Assembly: GCF_013170845.1 (NCBI RefSeq) | Contig: NZ_CP033367.1 | Location: 3,721,001-3,785,000 of the forward strand | Length of the DNA: 64,000 nucleotides | Direction of reading: 5' to 3' | From: Mesorhizobium loti R88b | Lineage (GTDB): Bacteria > Pseudomonadota > Alphaproteobacteria > Rhizobiales > Rhizobiaceae | In this document: positions 19,542-29,730 of the stretch, one piece after another | How positions within the stretch are numbered: position 1 is the stretch's first letter | Layout of the letters: each line of letters starts with the position of its first letter | Program-made: the position numbers and the translations under genes | The notes under the pieces: model-generated | The model's input: only the letters and a program-made list of their open reading frames with translations | Databases searched by the model: none | Told to the model about the DNA's origin: nothing

Positions 19542-21323
19542 ATGAGCAACGGACAGAGTGAGCGGCGCGAGATGACGGGCGCCGAAATGGTGGTGCAGGC
19601 GCTGAAGGACAATGGCGTCAAGCATGTCTTCGGTTATCCCGGCGGCGCCGTCCTTCCGATCTATGACGAGATATTCCAGCAGGACGAGGTCGAGCACATT
19701 CTGGTCCGGCACGAGCAAGGGGCCGGCCATGCCGCCGAAGGCTATGCGCGCTCGACCGGCAAGGCCGGCGTCATGCTGGTGACATCAGGCCCCGGCGCCA
19801 CCAACGCGGTGACGCCGCTGCAGGACGCGCTGATGGATTCGATCCCGCTGGTCTGCCTGACCGGGCAGGTGCCGACCTCGCTGATTGGCTCCGACGCCTT
19901 CCAGGAATGCGACACCGTCGGCATCACGCGCCCCTGCACCAAGCACAACTGGCTGGTAAAGGACGTCAACGATCTCGCCGCGACCATCCACGAAGCCTTC
20001 CATGTCGCCACGACCGGTCGTCCCGGTCCGGTGGTGGTCGATATCCCCAAGGACGTGCAGTTCGCCAAGGGGTTTTATGTCCCGCCGCAGATTGCGCCGC
20101 GCACCAGCTATCAGCCCAAGGTCCAGGGTGACCTGGAGAAGATCAAGGCAGCCGTCGAGCTGATGGCCGGCGCCAAGAGGCCGATCATCTATTCAGGCGG
20201 CGGTGTCATCAATTCCGGCCCGGAAGCGAGCCATCTGCTGCGCGAACTGGTCGACCTCACCGGCTTCCCGATCACCTCGACGCTGATGGGTCTCGGCGCC
20301 TATCCGGCGTCGGGCAAGAACTGGATGGGCATGCTGGGCATGCACGGCACCTATGAAGCCAACATGGCCATGCATGATTGCGACGTGATGATCTGCATCG
20401 GCGCGCGCTTCGACGACCGCATCACCGGCCGGCTGACGGCGTTCTCGCCAAACTCGCGCAAGATCCACATCGACATCGATCCGTCGTCGATCAACAAGAA
20501 CGTGCACACCGAAGTGCCGATCATCGGCGATGTCGGCCGCGTTCTGGAGGATATGGTGCGGCTGTGGCGGGCAACCGCCAAGGCCGACAAGAAGGCGCTC
20601 TACCCCTGGTGGGAGCAGATCGCCAAGTGGCGCGGTCGCGATTCACTCGCCTACAAGATGAACCACGACGTGATCATGCCGCAATACGCCATCCAGCGGC
20701 TCTACGAACTGACCAAGGGCATGGACACCTACATCACCACCGAGGTCGGCCAGCACCAGATGTGGGCGGCGCAGCATTATCATTTCGAGAAGCCGAACCG
20801 CTGGATGACATCAGGCGGGCTGGGCACGATGGGCTACGGCCTGCCGGCCGCACTCGGCGTGCAGATCGCGCATCCCGATGCGCTGGTCATCGACATTGCC
20901 GGCGACGCCTCGGTGCAGATGACGATGCAGGAGATGAGCGCGGCGGTGCAGCACAATGCGCCGATCAAGATCTTCATCCTCAACAACCAGTATATGGGCA
21001 TGGTGCGCCAGTGGCAGCAGCTGCTGCACGGCAACCGGCTGTCGCATTCCTACACCGAGGCGATGCCGGACTTCGTCAAGCTGGCCGAGGCCTATGGCGG
21101 CCACGGCATTCGCTGCGAGAAGCCGGACGAGCTGGACGACGCGATCAAGGAGATGATCTCGGTCAGGAAGCCGGTGCTGTTCGATTGCCGCGTGGCGAAC
21201 CTCGCCAACTGCTTCCCGATGATCCCGTCGGGCAAGGCACACAACGAGATGCTGCTGCCGGACGAAGCCACCGACGAGGCCGTGGCGAATGCCATCGACG
21301 CCAAGGGCAGGGAACTGGTGTAG
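19542..21323 (+). CDS. ilvB: Acetolactate synthase, large subunit
   Basis: The 593-residue enzyme condenses pyruvate with pyruvate or 2-ketobutyrate in valine, leucine and isoleucine synthesis, using thiamine diphosphate, FAD and magnesium. The catalytic glutamate is in RHEQGAGHAAEGYAR. The FAD-binding middle domain has MGLGAYPASGKNWMGMLGMHG, and the ThDP signature runs from GDASVQMTMQE to NNQYMGMVRQWQ. ATG 19542 (MSNGQSERR) is preferred over the longer frame from 19479, which would start within the terminator region. The small-subunit gene follows after 83 bp. Also called ilvI in some annotations. Confidence 0.95.
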   Translation: MSNGQSERREMTGAEMVVQALKDNGVKHVFGYPGGAVLPIYDEIFQQDEVEHILVRHEQGAGHAAEGYARSTGKAGVMLVTSGPGATNAVTPLQDALMDSIPLVCLTGQVPTSLIGSDAFQECDTVGITRPCTKHNWLVKDVNDLAATIHEAFHVATTGRPGPVVVDIPKDVQFAKGFYVPPQIAPRTSYQPKVQGDLEKIKAAVELMAGAKRPIIYSGGGVINSGPEASHLLRELVDLTGFPITSTLMGLGAYPASGKNWMGMLGMHGTYEANMAMHDCDVMICIGARFDDRITGRLTAFSPNSRKIHIDIDPSSINKNVHTEVPIIGDVGRVLEDMVRLWRATAKADKKALYPWWEQIAKWRGRDSLAYKMNHDVIMPQYAIQRLYELTKGMDTYITTEVGQHQMWAAQHYHFEKPNRWMTSGGLGTMGYGLPAALGVQIAHPDALVIDIAGDASVQMTMQEMSAAVQHNAPIKIFILNNQYMGMVRQWQQLLHGNRLSHSYTEAMPDFVKLAEAYGGHGIRCEKPDELDDAIKEMISVRKPVLFDCRVANLANCFPMIPSGKAHNEMLLPDEATDEAVANAIDAKGRELV

Positions 21324-21406
21324 CAGACAAGCCGAGGCAGGGCTGTCGCGAGAAGCCGTGCGGGAACAGAGAGTTAGATCAAGAGTTTGAAATCGAGATT
21401 CATGTC

Positions 21407-21979
21407 ATGAACGCACAGCTACAACCGACCGGTTCGGCCTATTTCATCGCCAAGGAAACCGAGAAGCCTGAGAACCACACGCTTTCCGTGCTGGTCGACA
21501 ATGAGCCGGGCGTGCTTGCCCGGGTCATCGGCCTGTTTTCCGGGCGCGGCTACAACATCGAGAGCCTGACCGTTTCCGAGACCGAGCATGAAAAGCATCT
21601 GTCGCGCATCACCATCGTGACGCGCGGCACGCCGCATGTGCTGGAGCAGATCAAGCATCAGCTGGAGCGTATCGTGCCGGTGCATCGCGTGGTCGATCTC
21701 ACCGTGCGTTCGCACGAGTCCGGCCAGGAGCGGCCGCTGGAGCGGGAACTGGCGCTGGTCAAGGTCGCCGGCACCGGCGAGGCTCGTGTCGAGGCGCTGC
21801 GGCTGGCCGACGCCTTCCGCGCCAGCGTCATCGACGCCAACACCGAGCATTTCATCTTCGAGATCACCGGCAAGGGCACCAAGATCGACCAGTTCATCGC
21901 CATCATGAAGCCGCTCGGCCTCGTCGAAATCTGCCGCACCGGCGTGGCGGCGTTGAACCGCGGTCCGCAGGGGATGTAG
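21407..21979 (+). CDS. ilvN: Acetolactate synthase, small (regulatory) subunit
   Basis: The 190-residue protein begins at ATG 21407. An ACT domain (about residues 25-100) shows LSVLVDNEPGVLARVIGLFSGRGYNIESL, split here as LSVLVDNEPGVLARV and GLFSGRGYNIESLTV, with SRITIVTRG. A second ACT-like C-terminal domain includes RVEALRLADAFRA. It binds valine and gives feedback inhibition of the large subunit encoded just upstream. Length and motifs are normal for IlvN/IlvH. Confidence 0.95.
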   Translation: MNAQLQPTGSAYFIAKETEKPENHTLSVLVDNEPGVLARVIGLFSGRGYNIESLTVSETEHEKHLSRITIVTRGTPHVLEQIKHQLERIVPVHRVVDLTVRSHESGQERPLERELALVKVAGTGEARVEALRLADAFRASVIDANTEHFIFEITGKGTKIDQFIAIMKPLGLVEICRTGVAALNRGPQGM

Positions 21980-22096
21980 GCCGACTTAACGATCCGAATC
22001 TTCCAGCAACGTAAGGACTGGCGTGGCCAACTGCCGACGCTGGCCTTTGCGATGGCCGGAAAGAGTCAATAGTGCTGGCGTATCCGGGAGGATATC

Positions 22097-22693
22097 ATGT
22101 CACTCGACGCATTCCTCGCACTGCTCGTCTATGCCTTCGTGACCTCGATCACGCCGGGGCCGAACAATCTTATGCTGCTGGCCTCCGGCGTCAATTTCGG
22201 CATCGCCAGGACGATTCCCCACATGTTCGGCATCAGCATGGGATTCCTGGTGCTGCTGCTCGCCGTCGGTCTCGGCCTGGGTGCGGTTTTGACAGCGTTT
22301 CCGGCATTGCACACGGGATTGAAGATCGCGGGTGGTGCCTATCTGCTCTATCTTGCCTGGAAGATTGCCATGTCGCGCTCGCTCAACGGCAAGGGCGATG
22401 CCGAAGGGCGACCGATGCGTTTCATCGATGCCGCCGCTTTCCAGTGGGTCAATCCCAAGGCCTGGGTGATGGCGATCACCGCCATGGCTGTCTACACCAA
22501 CCCCGATCACCCCTTCATTTCGGTGGCGCTGATCTCGGTCGCCTTCGCCGTCGTCAATCTGCCGAGCGTCTCGGTGTGGGCGGGATTCGGCACGGCGCTG
22601 CGTGGATTCCTGTCGGATCCGGTGCGGCTCAAATGGTTCAACATCGCCATGGGCGTGCTGCTGGCGGCGACGCTGTGGCCGATGCTGCGCTAG
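22097..22693 (+). CDS. LysE/RhtB-family amino acid exporter
   Basis: This 198-residue inner-membrane protein has about six hydrophobic segments and the family signature SITPGPNNLMLLASG near residue 17, plus NPKAWVMAI in the middle. RhtB-type members export amino acids such as threonine, homoserine or leucine. ATG 22097 follows a GGGAGG ribosome site. Its position just after ilvBN would suit a role in amino acid overflow, but the substrate cannot be read from sequence. Confidence 0.88.
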   Translation: MSLDAFLALLVYAFVTSITPGPNNLMLLASGVNFGIARTIPHMFGISMGFLVLLLAVGLGLGAVLTAFPALHTGLKIAGGAYLLYLAWKIAMSRSLNGKGDAEGRPMRFIDAAAFQWVNPKAWVMAITAMAVYTNPDHPFISVALISVAFAVVNLPSVSVWAGFGTALRGFLSDPVRLKWFNIAMGVLLAATLWPMLR

Positions 22694-22804
22694 GCTAAGG
22701 ACTCAGTTGCGGCGATGCAGATCGCCGACTTGAATCTGCAGCCCTTGGAAATTCCTCCGCTTCAAGACAAGATCATCCGACTCTAGCCTCTTGGGGAAAC
22801 TCTG

Positions 22805-23275
22805 ATGGAAAGCCACGAGCCGTTTTTGCGCGAGGCGATTGCGCTCTCGAAATCCGCAATGGAACGCGGCGACGAACCGTTTGGCTCGGTGCTGGTGAAG
22901 GACGGCGAAGTCATCCTGCGCGCCGAAAACAGCGTCTTCACCGGCCACGATATGACGAACCACGCCGAGATGAACCTGGTCAAGCTGGCGGCGCAGCACT
23001 ACGACTCCGCTTTTCTCGCCGACTGCACGCTCTACACCAGCACGGAGCCGTGCGCGATGTGCTCCGGGGCGATTTACTGGTCGGGCATCGGGCGCATGGT
23101 GTTTGCGTGCTCCGAAGCGCGGCTTGGCGAGATCGCCGGGATCGGGTTGAACGTGCCGAGCCGGGCGGTGCTGCAAACCGGCGCGCGCATCGTCACCGTG
23201 GTTGGCCCGACCCTCGAAGACGAAGCCGCCGAAGTCCACCAGGAATTCTGGCCGAAGCATCTGGGCAAGGCTTAG
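22805..23275 (+). CDS. Zinc-dependent nucleoside/guanine-type deaminase
   Basis: The 156-residue protein carries the cytidine/deoxycytidylate deaminase zinc site: HAE (TNHAEMNL, about residues 57-61) with the proton-shuttling Glu, and PCAMCSGAIYW (about 86-96) with two Cys ligands. Overall it resembles the guanine deaminase/TadA-like group rather than the tRNA enzyme itself. It probably deaminates a purine base or nucleoside in salvage. It stands alone between an exporter and an RND operon. Confidence 0.85.
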   Translation: MESHEPFLREAIALSKSAMERGDEPFGSVLVKDGEVILRAENSVFTGHDMTNHAEMNLVKLAAQHYDSAFLADCTLYTSTEPCAMCSGAIYWSGIGRMVFACSEARLGEIAGIGLNVPSRAVLQTGARIVTVVGPTLEDEAAEVHQEFWPKHLGKA

Positions 23276-23490
23276 AGCCCAGCTTTTGAGGCCTATGACG
23301 GGCTTCCGCCAGCGACCATAGCCGGCTGCCTATCCATTGTGCAGTGCACATTAAATCTTCGTAATGCCGTGTTTTGGCCCTTTTCCAACAAACGCCTGTC
23401 CTATCTATTCGGCTAAATCGCGGCAATCAGCCGTGAATTGCGCTAGAATACGACCACCAAGGCAACGGCGTGTCGGACGGAGAGGGTACT

Positions 23491-24765
23491 TTGACGATAC
23501 GTGGAAAACTCGTTCTTTCATTGCTGGCAGTTGCCTGCGCGGGCGCGGCCTGGCTCTATCTTTCGCCTGACGCGCTGACCAAGGCTCAGCAGCTGGTCGG
23601 CATGAAGCAGGTCACGGCGGTGGACAAAAAACCGGCCGGTGACAAGGCGGCAGCTGGCGACAAGCAGGCATCAGGCAGTGGCGGCGCCCGGTCGGCCTCG
23701 ATCCTCTCCGCGACAGCAACAACGGCTGATTTCCCGATCCGGCGCTATGCCATCGGCTTCGTCTCCTCTCCGGCAGTGGTCAACATCAATGCGCGGGTCT
23801 CCAGCCAGATCGTCTCGATCGACGTCAAGGACGGGCAGATGGTGAAGGCCGGCGATACACTGTTCTCGCTCGATGACCGGGCCTTGAAGGCGCAGCTCGC
23901 CAAGGATCAGGCGACGCTCGCCAAGGACCAGGCAATGCTTGCCAGCTCAAGTTCCGATCTTCAGCGGGCCAAGGATCTGGTCGCCAAGCAGGCCGGCACG
24001 CAGCAGACCTACGACCAGGCCGTTGCCGCGCAGAAGGCAGCGGCCGCCACCGTCGATGCCGATAAGGCAACGATCGACGCCGACAATGTCCAGCTTGGCT
24101 TTGCCACCATAACGGCGCCGATTGCCGGCAGGCTGGGTGCCGTCAGTGTTGCCATGGGCGACCTCGTCACCGTCAGCAATGGCAACAGCAGCACGGCGAC
24201 ACCGCTGGTGACCATCACCCAGATGGACCCGTTGCAGGTCAACTTCAATCTGCCGGAAAGCAATTTGGCGCTGCTGCACAAGGCGCTTGCCAATCCGCAG
24301 CAAGGGGCGGTGACGTTGACCAAGGATGGCGACCCGACGCCGATCGGCAAGGGCACGCTTGATTTCGTCGATTCCAGTGTCGACACCGCGTCGGGCACGA
24401 TCGCCACGCGGGCGAGCATCCCCAATGCCGATATGTCGCTGTGGCCCGGACAGTATGTGAATGTCATCCTCGACGCCGGTATCATGCCGCAGATGACCTC
24501 GGTTCCGACCGTCGCGGTACAGCCCAGCCAGAAGGGGCCGTTCGTCTATGTGGTCAAGCCCGACAACACCGTCGAGATGCGGCCGGTGCAGGTGGCGCTG
24601 ACCGAAGGGGAAAACAGCGCGATCAGCCAGGGTGTGAAAGCTGGCGAAAAGGTGGTCACGGAAGGCCAGACCAGGCTGAAGAACGGTGCCGCCGTGCATG
24701 AGGGCACCACGACAGCAGCGCCCAAGGTGGCCGAGGCGACCAATACGGGCGAGGCGGCCCAATGA
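23491..24765 (+). CDS. RND efflux periplasmic adaptor (HlyD/AcrA family)
   Basis: From TTG 23491 (ribosome site GGAGAGG, 5-nt spacing) the product is about 424 residues; GTG 23470 is an upstream alternative. An N-terminal membrane anchor or signal (VLSLLAVACAGAAWLYL) is followed by a Lys/Ala/Gly-rich linker. The lipoyl-like halves follow (ARVSSQIVSIDVKDGQMV and APIAGRLGAVSVAMGD), flanking a coiled-coil hairpin rich in Ala, Lys and Gln. It bridges the inner-membrane RND pump encoded next to an outer-membrane channel. No tolC-like gene is present here. The stop overlaps the next start by 4 bp. Confidence 0.9.
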   Translation: MTIRGKLVLSLLAVACAGAAWLYLSPDALTKAQQLVGMKQVTAVDKKPAGDKAAAGDKQASGSGGARSASILSATATTADFPIRRYAIGFVSSPAVVNINARVSSQIVSIDVKDGQMVKAGDTLFSLDDRALKAQLAKDQATLAKDQAMLASSSSDLQRAKDLVAKQAGTQQTYDQAVAAQKAAAATVDADKATIDADNVQLGFATITAPIAGRLGAVSVAMGDLVTVSNGNSSTATPLVTITQMDPLQVNFNLPESNLALLHKALANPQQGAVTLTKDGDPTPIGKGTLDFVDSSVDTASGTIATRASIPNADMSLWPGQYVNVILDAGIMPQMTSVPTVAVQPSQKGPFVYVVKPDNTVEMRPVQVALTEGENSAISQGVKAGEKVVTEGQTRLKNGAAVHEGTTTAAPKVAEATNTGEAAQ

Positions 24766-27700
24766 TCTCCGAATTCTGCATTCGCAGGCCTGTAGCCACC
24801 CTTCTGATGTCGTTCGCCCTCGTGCTGGGCGGACTGTTTGCCTACAAATTCCTGCCGGTGGCGGCACTGCCGAGCGCTGAATTTCCGGTGGTCAACGTCT
24901 CGGCCTCGCTGCCGGGCGCCTCGCCGGAGACCATGGCGACTTCGGTGGCGACGCCGCTGATCAAGCAGTTCGCGACCATTGCCGGCATCGATTCCATTTC
25001 GACCACGAACTCGCTTGGCCAGACCTCGATCGCCATCCAGTTCGTGCTCAACCGCGACATCGACGCGGCAGCGGCCGACGTGCAGGCGGCGATCGCGCGC
25101 ACGCAGAAGTCGCTGCCGCCGCAGATGACGTCGCCGCCGAGCTACCGAAAGGTCAATCCGGCCGACGCGCCGATCCTTTTGATGTCGCTGGTCAGCGACA
25201 CGGTTCCGCTGACCGACCTCGATGCCTTCGCCGAAAACGTCATCTCGCCGTCACTGTCGACCATCGACGGCGTTGCGCAGGTCTCGATCTTCGGCCAGCA
25301 GAAATATGCGGTGCGCATTCAGATCGATCCGACAGCGCTTGCCGCGCGCGGCATCTCGATCGACCAGCTGCAGGCGGCTGTTGCATCCGCGAACAGCAAC
25401 ACGCCGCTCGGTGTGCTGCAGAACAACAAGCAGCAGCTGACCATCACCGCCAACACGCAACTGACCGATGCCGCCGGCTTCTCCAACCTGATCATCGCCA
25501 CCAAGAACGGCCATCCGGTGCGGCTGGGCGAGGTGACCCGCGTCGTCGATTCCGTTCAGACCACGACGACGGCGAGCTGGTACGACGGCACGCGCGCGAT
25601 CATCATGGCGGTGCAGCGCCAGCCCGACGCCAACACCGTCGACGTCGTCGACAAGGTCAAGGCGATGCTGCCGTCCTTCCAGGACCAGATGCCGGCGGCC
25701 GCCCAGATCAAGCTGCTCAACGACCGTTCGAGCTCGATCCGCCAGGCGGTCAGCGACGTGCAGTTCACGCTGCTGCTCACCATTGCCCTGGTGATCCTGG
25801 TGATCTTCGTGTTCCTGCGCCGCGTCACGGCGACCATCATCCCGGCCGTGGCGGTGCCGATCTCGCTGATCGCCACGCTTGGCGCGATGTTTCTGTTCGG
25901 CTTCTCCATCGACAACATATCGCTGATGGGCCTGACGCTGGCGGTGGGCCTCGTTGTCGACGACGCGATCGTCATGCTCGAAAACATCTTCCGGCACATG
26001 GAGGAGGATGGCTTGTCAGCCTTCGATGCGTCGCTGAAGGGCGCGCGCGAAATCGGCTTCACCATCATTTCGATCTCGATCTCGCTGGTGGCGGTGTTCA
26101 TCCCCGTGCTTTTGATGGGCGGCGTCATCGGGCGCATCTTCAACGAATTCGCCGTCGTGGTGACGGTTGCCATCCTGGCATCTATGTTCGTGTCGCTGAC
26201 GCTGACGCCGATGCTGTGCTCGCGCCTGCTCTCGGTCACCAAGGCGGATCGCGACAAGCATGGCCCCGGCCACAAGCAGGACATTGTCACACGCGGCTAC
26301 GACCGGATTCTGACATTTTGCCTGCGGCACACTTTCCTGGTCTTCCTCGTCTTTGTCGGCACCGCGGCGGCGTCGGTTTGGTTGATCGACATCTCGCCCA
26401 AGGGCTTCTTCCCGCAGGAGGACATCAGCCAGATCTCGGTGACGACCATCGCGCGCCAGGACATTTCTTTCGACGCCATGGTGAAGCTGCAGGGGCAGGT
26501 GGCGAGCGTCTTTTCCCATTCGCCCTATGTTTCGCATGTGGCATGGTCGGCAGGCAGCGGTAACAATGCATTGAACCAGGGCCAGCTCTATGTGCAGTTG
26601 AAGGACAAGAGTCAGCGGCCCGACATCGATAAGGTGCAGGCGGATCTGCGAAAGCAACTGGCCGGCGTCGCGGGCATCGAGACCTACATGCAGCCGGTGC
26701 AGAACCTGCGGCTCGGTTCGCGCTCGTCGGCCAGTGCCTACCAGCTCGTGGTTCAGGGCCTCGATACCGGCCTGACCGACCAGTGGGCGCAGAAACTGAA
26801 TGACGCGATGGCGGCCGACCATACGACCTTCACCGACGTAACCAGCGACCTGCAGAACAACGCGCTGCAGGCATCGCTGGTCATTGATCGCGACAAGGCC
26901 GCCCAGCTCGGCATTGATACCGACACGCTGCGCTCCGCCCTCTACGGCGGATTTGGCACCGACCAGGTTTCAACGATCTTCGGTTCGGCCGACAGCTATG
27001 AGGTCATCACCGAGCTCGATCCCAAGATCGAATGGTCGCCCGAGCGCATGCTCGCCATCCAGATGAGGACGGCAAGCGGCTCCCTGGTTCCGCTCGGTGC
27101 CTTCGCCCGGGTCGACCGCACGGCCGGCGCCCTGACGGTCAACCAGCTCGGCCAGCTTCCGGCCGTGACCATCTCCTACAATCTGCCGCAAGGTGTCGCG
27201 CTGGGCGACAGCGTCACGCGCATCAATGCACTCAAAGAACAGATCGGCATGCCGACGGTGATCTCGACGACCTTCGCCGGCACGGCCAAGACCTTCCAGG
27301 ATTCCCTTGCCAACCAGGGGCTTCTGGTCGGCGGCGCGATCCTGACCATCTATATCGTGCTCGGCATTCTCTACGAGAGCTTCATCCACCCGCTCACCAT
27401 CCTCACCGGCCTGCCGTCGGCGGTGCTGGGGGCGGTCGTTGCCTTGCGTTTTGCCGGCATGGATCTGTCTGTTATTGCGGTGATCGGCATCCTGATGCTG
27501 ATCGGCATCGTCAAGAAGAACGGCATCATGATGGTCGACGTCGCGCTCGAACTGCGACGAGAAGGCATGTCGGCCAAGGACTCCATCCACAAGGCCTGCC
27601 TGATGCGTTTCAGGCCGATCATGATGACGACTTTGGCGGCATTGATGGGTACGTTCCCGATCGCGCTCGGTACCGGCGCCAGCGCGGAACTGCGCCAGCC

Positions 27701-27926
27701 GCTGGGCGTGGCCGTTGTCGGCGGCCTCTTGGCTTCGCAGGCGCTGACCCTGTTCGTGACACCGGTGATCTACGTCTATATGGAGAATTTCTCGGGCTGG
27801 CTGGTCGGGCTGTGGTCGAGGGGCAAGGCCAAACCGCAGGTGGTCAAGGAGAGTGGCGACCAGCCTTCGCTGTTTGGCACCAATGACGACATCCCGGCGG
27901 ACGCGCAAAAGACGGCCGCTGAATGA
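24762..27926 (+). CDS. RND multidrug efflux permease (AcrB/MexF family)
   Basis: The 1054-residue protein has the twelve-span RND layout with two large periplasmic loops (about residues 35-335 and 560-865). The N-terminus MISEFCIRRPVAT is typical. The proton-relay aspartates are in GLVVDDAIVMLEN within the fourth membrane segment. It exports small amphiphilic molecules using the proton gradient. The ATGA overlap with the adaptor gene shows an operon. Substrates are unknown, and no local regulator gene is adjacent. Confidence 0.93.
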   Translation: MISEFCIRRPVATLLMSFALVLGGLFAYKFLPVAALPSAEFPVVNVSASLPGASPETMATSVATPLIKQFATIAGIDSISTTNSLGQTSIAIQFVLNRDIDAAAADVQAAIARTQKSLPPQMTSPPSYRKVNPADAPILLMSLVSDTVPLTDLDAFAENVISPSLSTIDGVAQVSIFGQQKYAVRIQIDPTALAARGISIDQLQAAVASANSNTPLGVLQNNKQQLTITANTQLTDAAGFSNLIIATKNGHPVRLGEVTRVVDSVQTTTTASWYDGTRAIIMAVQRQPDANTVDVVDKVKAMLPSFQDQMPAAAQIKLLNDRSSSIRQAVSDVQFTLLLTIALVILVIFVFLRRVTATIIPAVAVPISLIATLGAMFLFGFSIDNISLMGLTLAVGLVVDDAIVMLENIFRHMEEDGLSAFDASLKGAREIGFTIISISISLVAVFIPVLLMGGVIGRIFNEFAVVVTVAILASMFVSLTLTPMLCSRLLSVTKADRDKHGPGHKQDIVTRGYDRILTFCLRHTFLVFLVFVGTAAASVWLIDISPKGFFPQEDISQISVTTIARQDISFDAMVKLQGQVASVFSHSPYVSHVAWSAGSGNNALNQGQLYVQLKDKSQRPDIDKVQADLRKQLAGVAGIETYMQPVQNLRLGSRSSASAYQLVVQGLDTGLTDQWAQKLNDAMAADHTTFTDVTSDLQNNALQASLVIDRDKAAQLGIDTDTLRSALYGGFGTDQVSTIFGSADSYEVITELDPKIEWSPERMLAIQMRTASGSLVPLGAFARVDRTAGALTVNQLGQLPAVTISYNLPQGVALGDSVTRINALKEQIGMPTVISTTFAGTAKTFQDSLANQGLLVGGAILTIYIVLGILYESFIHPLTILTGLPSAVLGAVVALRFAGMDLSVIAVIGILMLIGIVKKNGIMMVDVALELRREGMSAKDSIHKACLMRFRPIMMTTLAALMGTFPIALGTGASAELRQPLGVAVVGGLLASQALTLFVTPVIYVYMENFSGWLVGLWSRGKAKPQVVKESGDQPSLFGTNDDIPADAQKTAAE

Positions 27927-28005
27927 CAGGCTGACACGGCAAGGACAGAAGCTGGCCCAAGCCGTTATGCTTGCGGCCGGCGGATCGGAGCCGTAATTTG
28001 CGGTC

Positions 28006-28629
28006 ATGTCCCATGATCATGACCACGACAACGAACTCGATCCGTTTGCCGCCCGGGTGCGGGCGCTGGAGACCATCTTGAGCCGCAAGGGGCTGATCGA
28101 TCCGGCGGCGATCGACGCCATCGTCGACACCTACGAGACCAAGATCGGCCCGCGCAACGGCGCCAGGGTGGTGGCCAAGGCCTGGAGCGATCCCGCCTAT
28201 GCGGACTGGCTGAAGCGTGATGCGACGGCGGCGATCGAATCGCTCAGCTATACCGGCCGCCAGGGCGAGCACATGCAGGCGGTGTTCAATACAGAGGAGA
28301 CGCACAACCTCGTCGTCTGCACGCTGTGCTCCTGCTATCCGTGGTCGGTGCTGGGGCTGCCGCCGGTCTGGTACAAGGCGCCGCCCTATCGCTCACGCGC
28401 GGTGATCGATCCGCGCGGCGTGCTCGAGGAGTTCGGGCTGACGCTTCCGACGACCAAGAAGATCAGGGTCTGGGATTCGACGGCGGAGCTGCGCTATCTC
28501 GTGGTGCCGATGCGGCCGGATGGCACCGACGGCTGGAGCGAGGAGCGGCTGGCCGATCTGGTGAGCCGCGATGCGATGATCGGTACGGCGCTCGCGCAGG
28601 AACCGCAACAAACCGGCGAGCCGGCATGA
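28006..28629 (+). CDS. nthA: Nitrile hydratase alpha subunit, cobalt type
   Basis: The 207-residue protein carries the metal-binding claw [10 protein letters not shown], with Cys105, Cys108, Ser109 and Cys110. A Thr in the CTLCSC form marks the non-corrin cobalt class, while iron enzymes have CSLCSC. Two of the cysteines are normally oxidised to sulfinate and sulfenate. Nitrile hydratase turns nitriles into amides. The N-terminus [10 protein letters not shown] is unusually His/Asp-rich and might bind metal. The stop overlaps the beta-subunit start. Confidence 0.93.
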   Translation: MSHDHDHDNELDPFAARVRALETILSRKGLIDPAAIDAIVDTYETKIGPRNGARVVAKAWSDPAYADWLKRDATAAIESLSYTGRQGEHMQAVFNTEETHNLVVCTLCSCYPWSVLGLPPVWYKAPPYRSRAVIDPRGVLEEFGLTLPTTKKIRVWDSTAELRYLVVPMRPDGTDGWSEERLADLVSRDAMIGTALAQEPQQTGEPA

Positions 28630-29285
28630 ACGGCCCCCATGATCTCGGCGGACAGATGGGGTTCGGCCCGGTCGCGCCCGAAAAGGACGAGCCCTATTTC
28701 CACGCCGCCTGGGAGAGGCGGGCGCTAGGCGTGACGCTTTGCGCCAGCGCCATGGGCGCCTGGACTATCGACGAGAGCAGGCACGCGCGGGAATCGCTGC
28801 ATCCGGCCGACTATTATAGCTCCAGCTACTACCAGATCTGGATCAAGGCGCTGGAGACCTTGCTCAAGCGCCATGGTTTCGTCAGTGAACGCGATCTCAA
28901 GGCGGGTGAGGCGATCGACGCGGCGGCGACGCCGAAGCGGGTGCTGAAGGCGGAAAACGTTCCGGCCGTGCTGGCCAAGGGCGGCCCTTGCGACCGGCCG
29001 GTCGCAACAGCGCCGCGCTTCAAGGCCGGCGACGCCGTACAGACGAAGAATTTCAACCCGAGCGGCCACACCAGACTGCCGCGTTATGCGCGCGACAAGC
29101 GTGGCACGATCGAGGCAGTCCATGACGGCTTCGTCTTTCCCGACACCAATGCACATGGGCAAGGCGAGAACCCGCAATGGGTTTACACGGTGGTCTTCGA
29201 CGGCACCGAGATCTGGGGTGAGGGCGCCGACCCGACACTGACTGTGTCGATCGATGCCTGGGAGAGCTACCTTGAGCCGGCTTGA
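28626..29285 (+). CDS. nthB: Nitrile hydratase beta subunit
   Basis: The 219-residue product begins [16 protein letters not shown], the standard beta-subunit opening, and includes [10 protein letters not shown] and the C-terminal barrel with [21 protein letters not shown] (shown split across the segment 29070-29130). It overlaps nthA by 4 bp (ATGA) and the activator gene by a few bases, so all three are one translation unit. It completes the heterodimer that binds the alpha-subunit cobalt. Confidence 0.92.
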   Translation: MNGPHDLGGQMGFGPVAPEKDEPYFHAAWERRALGVTLCASAMGAWTIDESRHARESLHPADYYSSSYYQIWIKALETLLKRHGFVSERDLKAGEAIDAAATPKRVLKAENVPAVLAKGGPCDRPVATAPRFKAGDAVQTKNFNPSGHTRLPRYARDKRGTIEAVHDGFVFPDTNAHGQGENPQWVYTVVFDGTEIWGEGADPTLTVSIDAWESYLEPA

Positions 29286-29643
29286 GGCGAACGGACCGGC
29301 GGTCGATTTGCCTGACAGCCTGGATGCGCCGGTGTTTGCCGAGCCATGGCAAGCCGAAGCGTTCGCGATGACCGTGGCGCTGCATGACAAGGGCCTGTTC
29401 TCGTGGGGCGAGTGGGCGCAAGCCCTGTCGGCGCAGGTGAAGAAGCCGGGCGCCGCAACGGACGGACACGACTATTACGAGCACTGGCTGGCGGCACTGG
29501 AAAGCCTGCTTGCCGCCAAGGGCCTGGCCGCCAAGCCCGATGTCGACGCGATGGCGCAAGCCTGGGAACGCGCCGCGCATGCGACCCCACACGGCAAGCC
29601 GATCCTGCTGGAAAACGATCCGGAATTCACATCCGCCAGATGA
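29272..29643 (+). CDS. Nitrile hydratase activator / accessory protein
   Basis: The 123-residue protein is related to the N-terminal part of the NHase beta subunit and to the small P14K-type activators that deliver cobalt and oxidise the claw cysteines in cobalt enzymes. Visible features are FAEPWQAEAFAMTVALHDKG, DYYEHWLAALESLLAAKG and a C-terminal ENDPEF. TTG 29272 with ribosome site GGAGAG (29261-29266) inside the end of nthB is the best start; ATG 29254 is possible. No amidase gene follows. Confidence 0.85.
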   Translation: MSRLEANGPAVDLPDSLDAPVFAEPWQAEAFAMTVALHDKGLFSWGEWAQALSAQVKKPGAATDGHDYYEHWLAALESLLAAKGLAAKPDVDAMAQAWERAAHATPHGKPILLENDPEFTSAR

Positions 29644-29730
29644 GGCGGCGGCCTCACGAAAGGCCAATCTTCCGCACCGCTCGCCAGGCACCGGCAACCA
29701 ACCGCTGCGCATTTCACAAAGAGAGAATGA

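Noticed and set aside
23338..23350. TGTGC-AGT-GCACA inverted repeat upstream of the RND operon
   Set aside because: The arms are only 5 bp, the flanks mismatch, and no regulator gene is adjacent, so it is too weak to call an operator.
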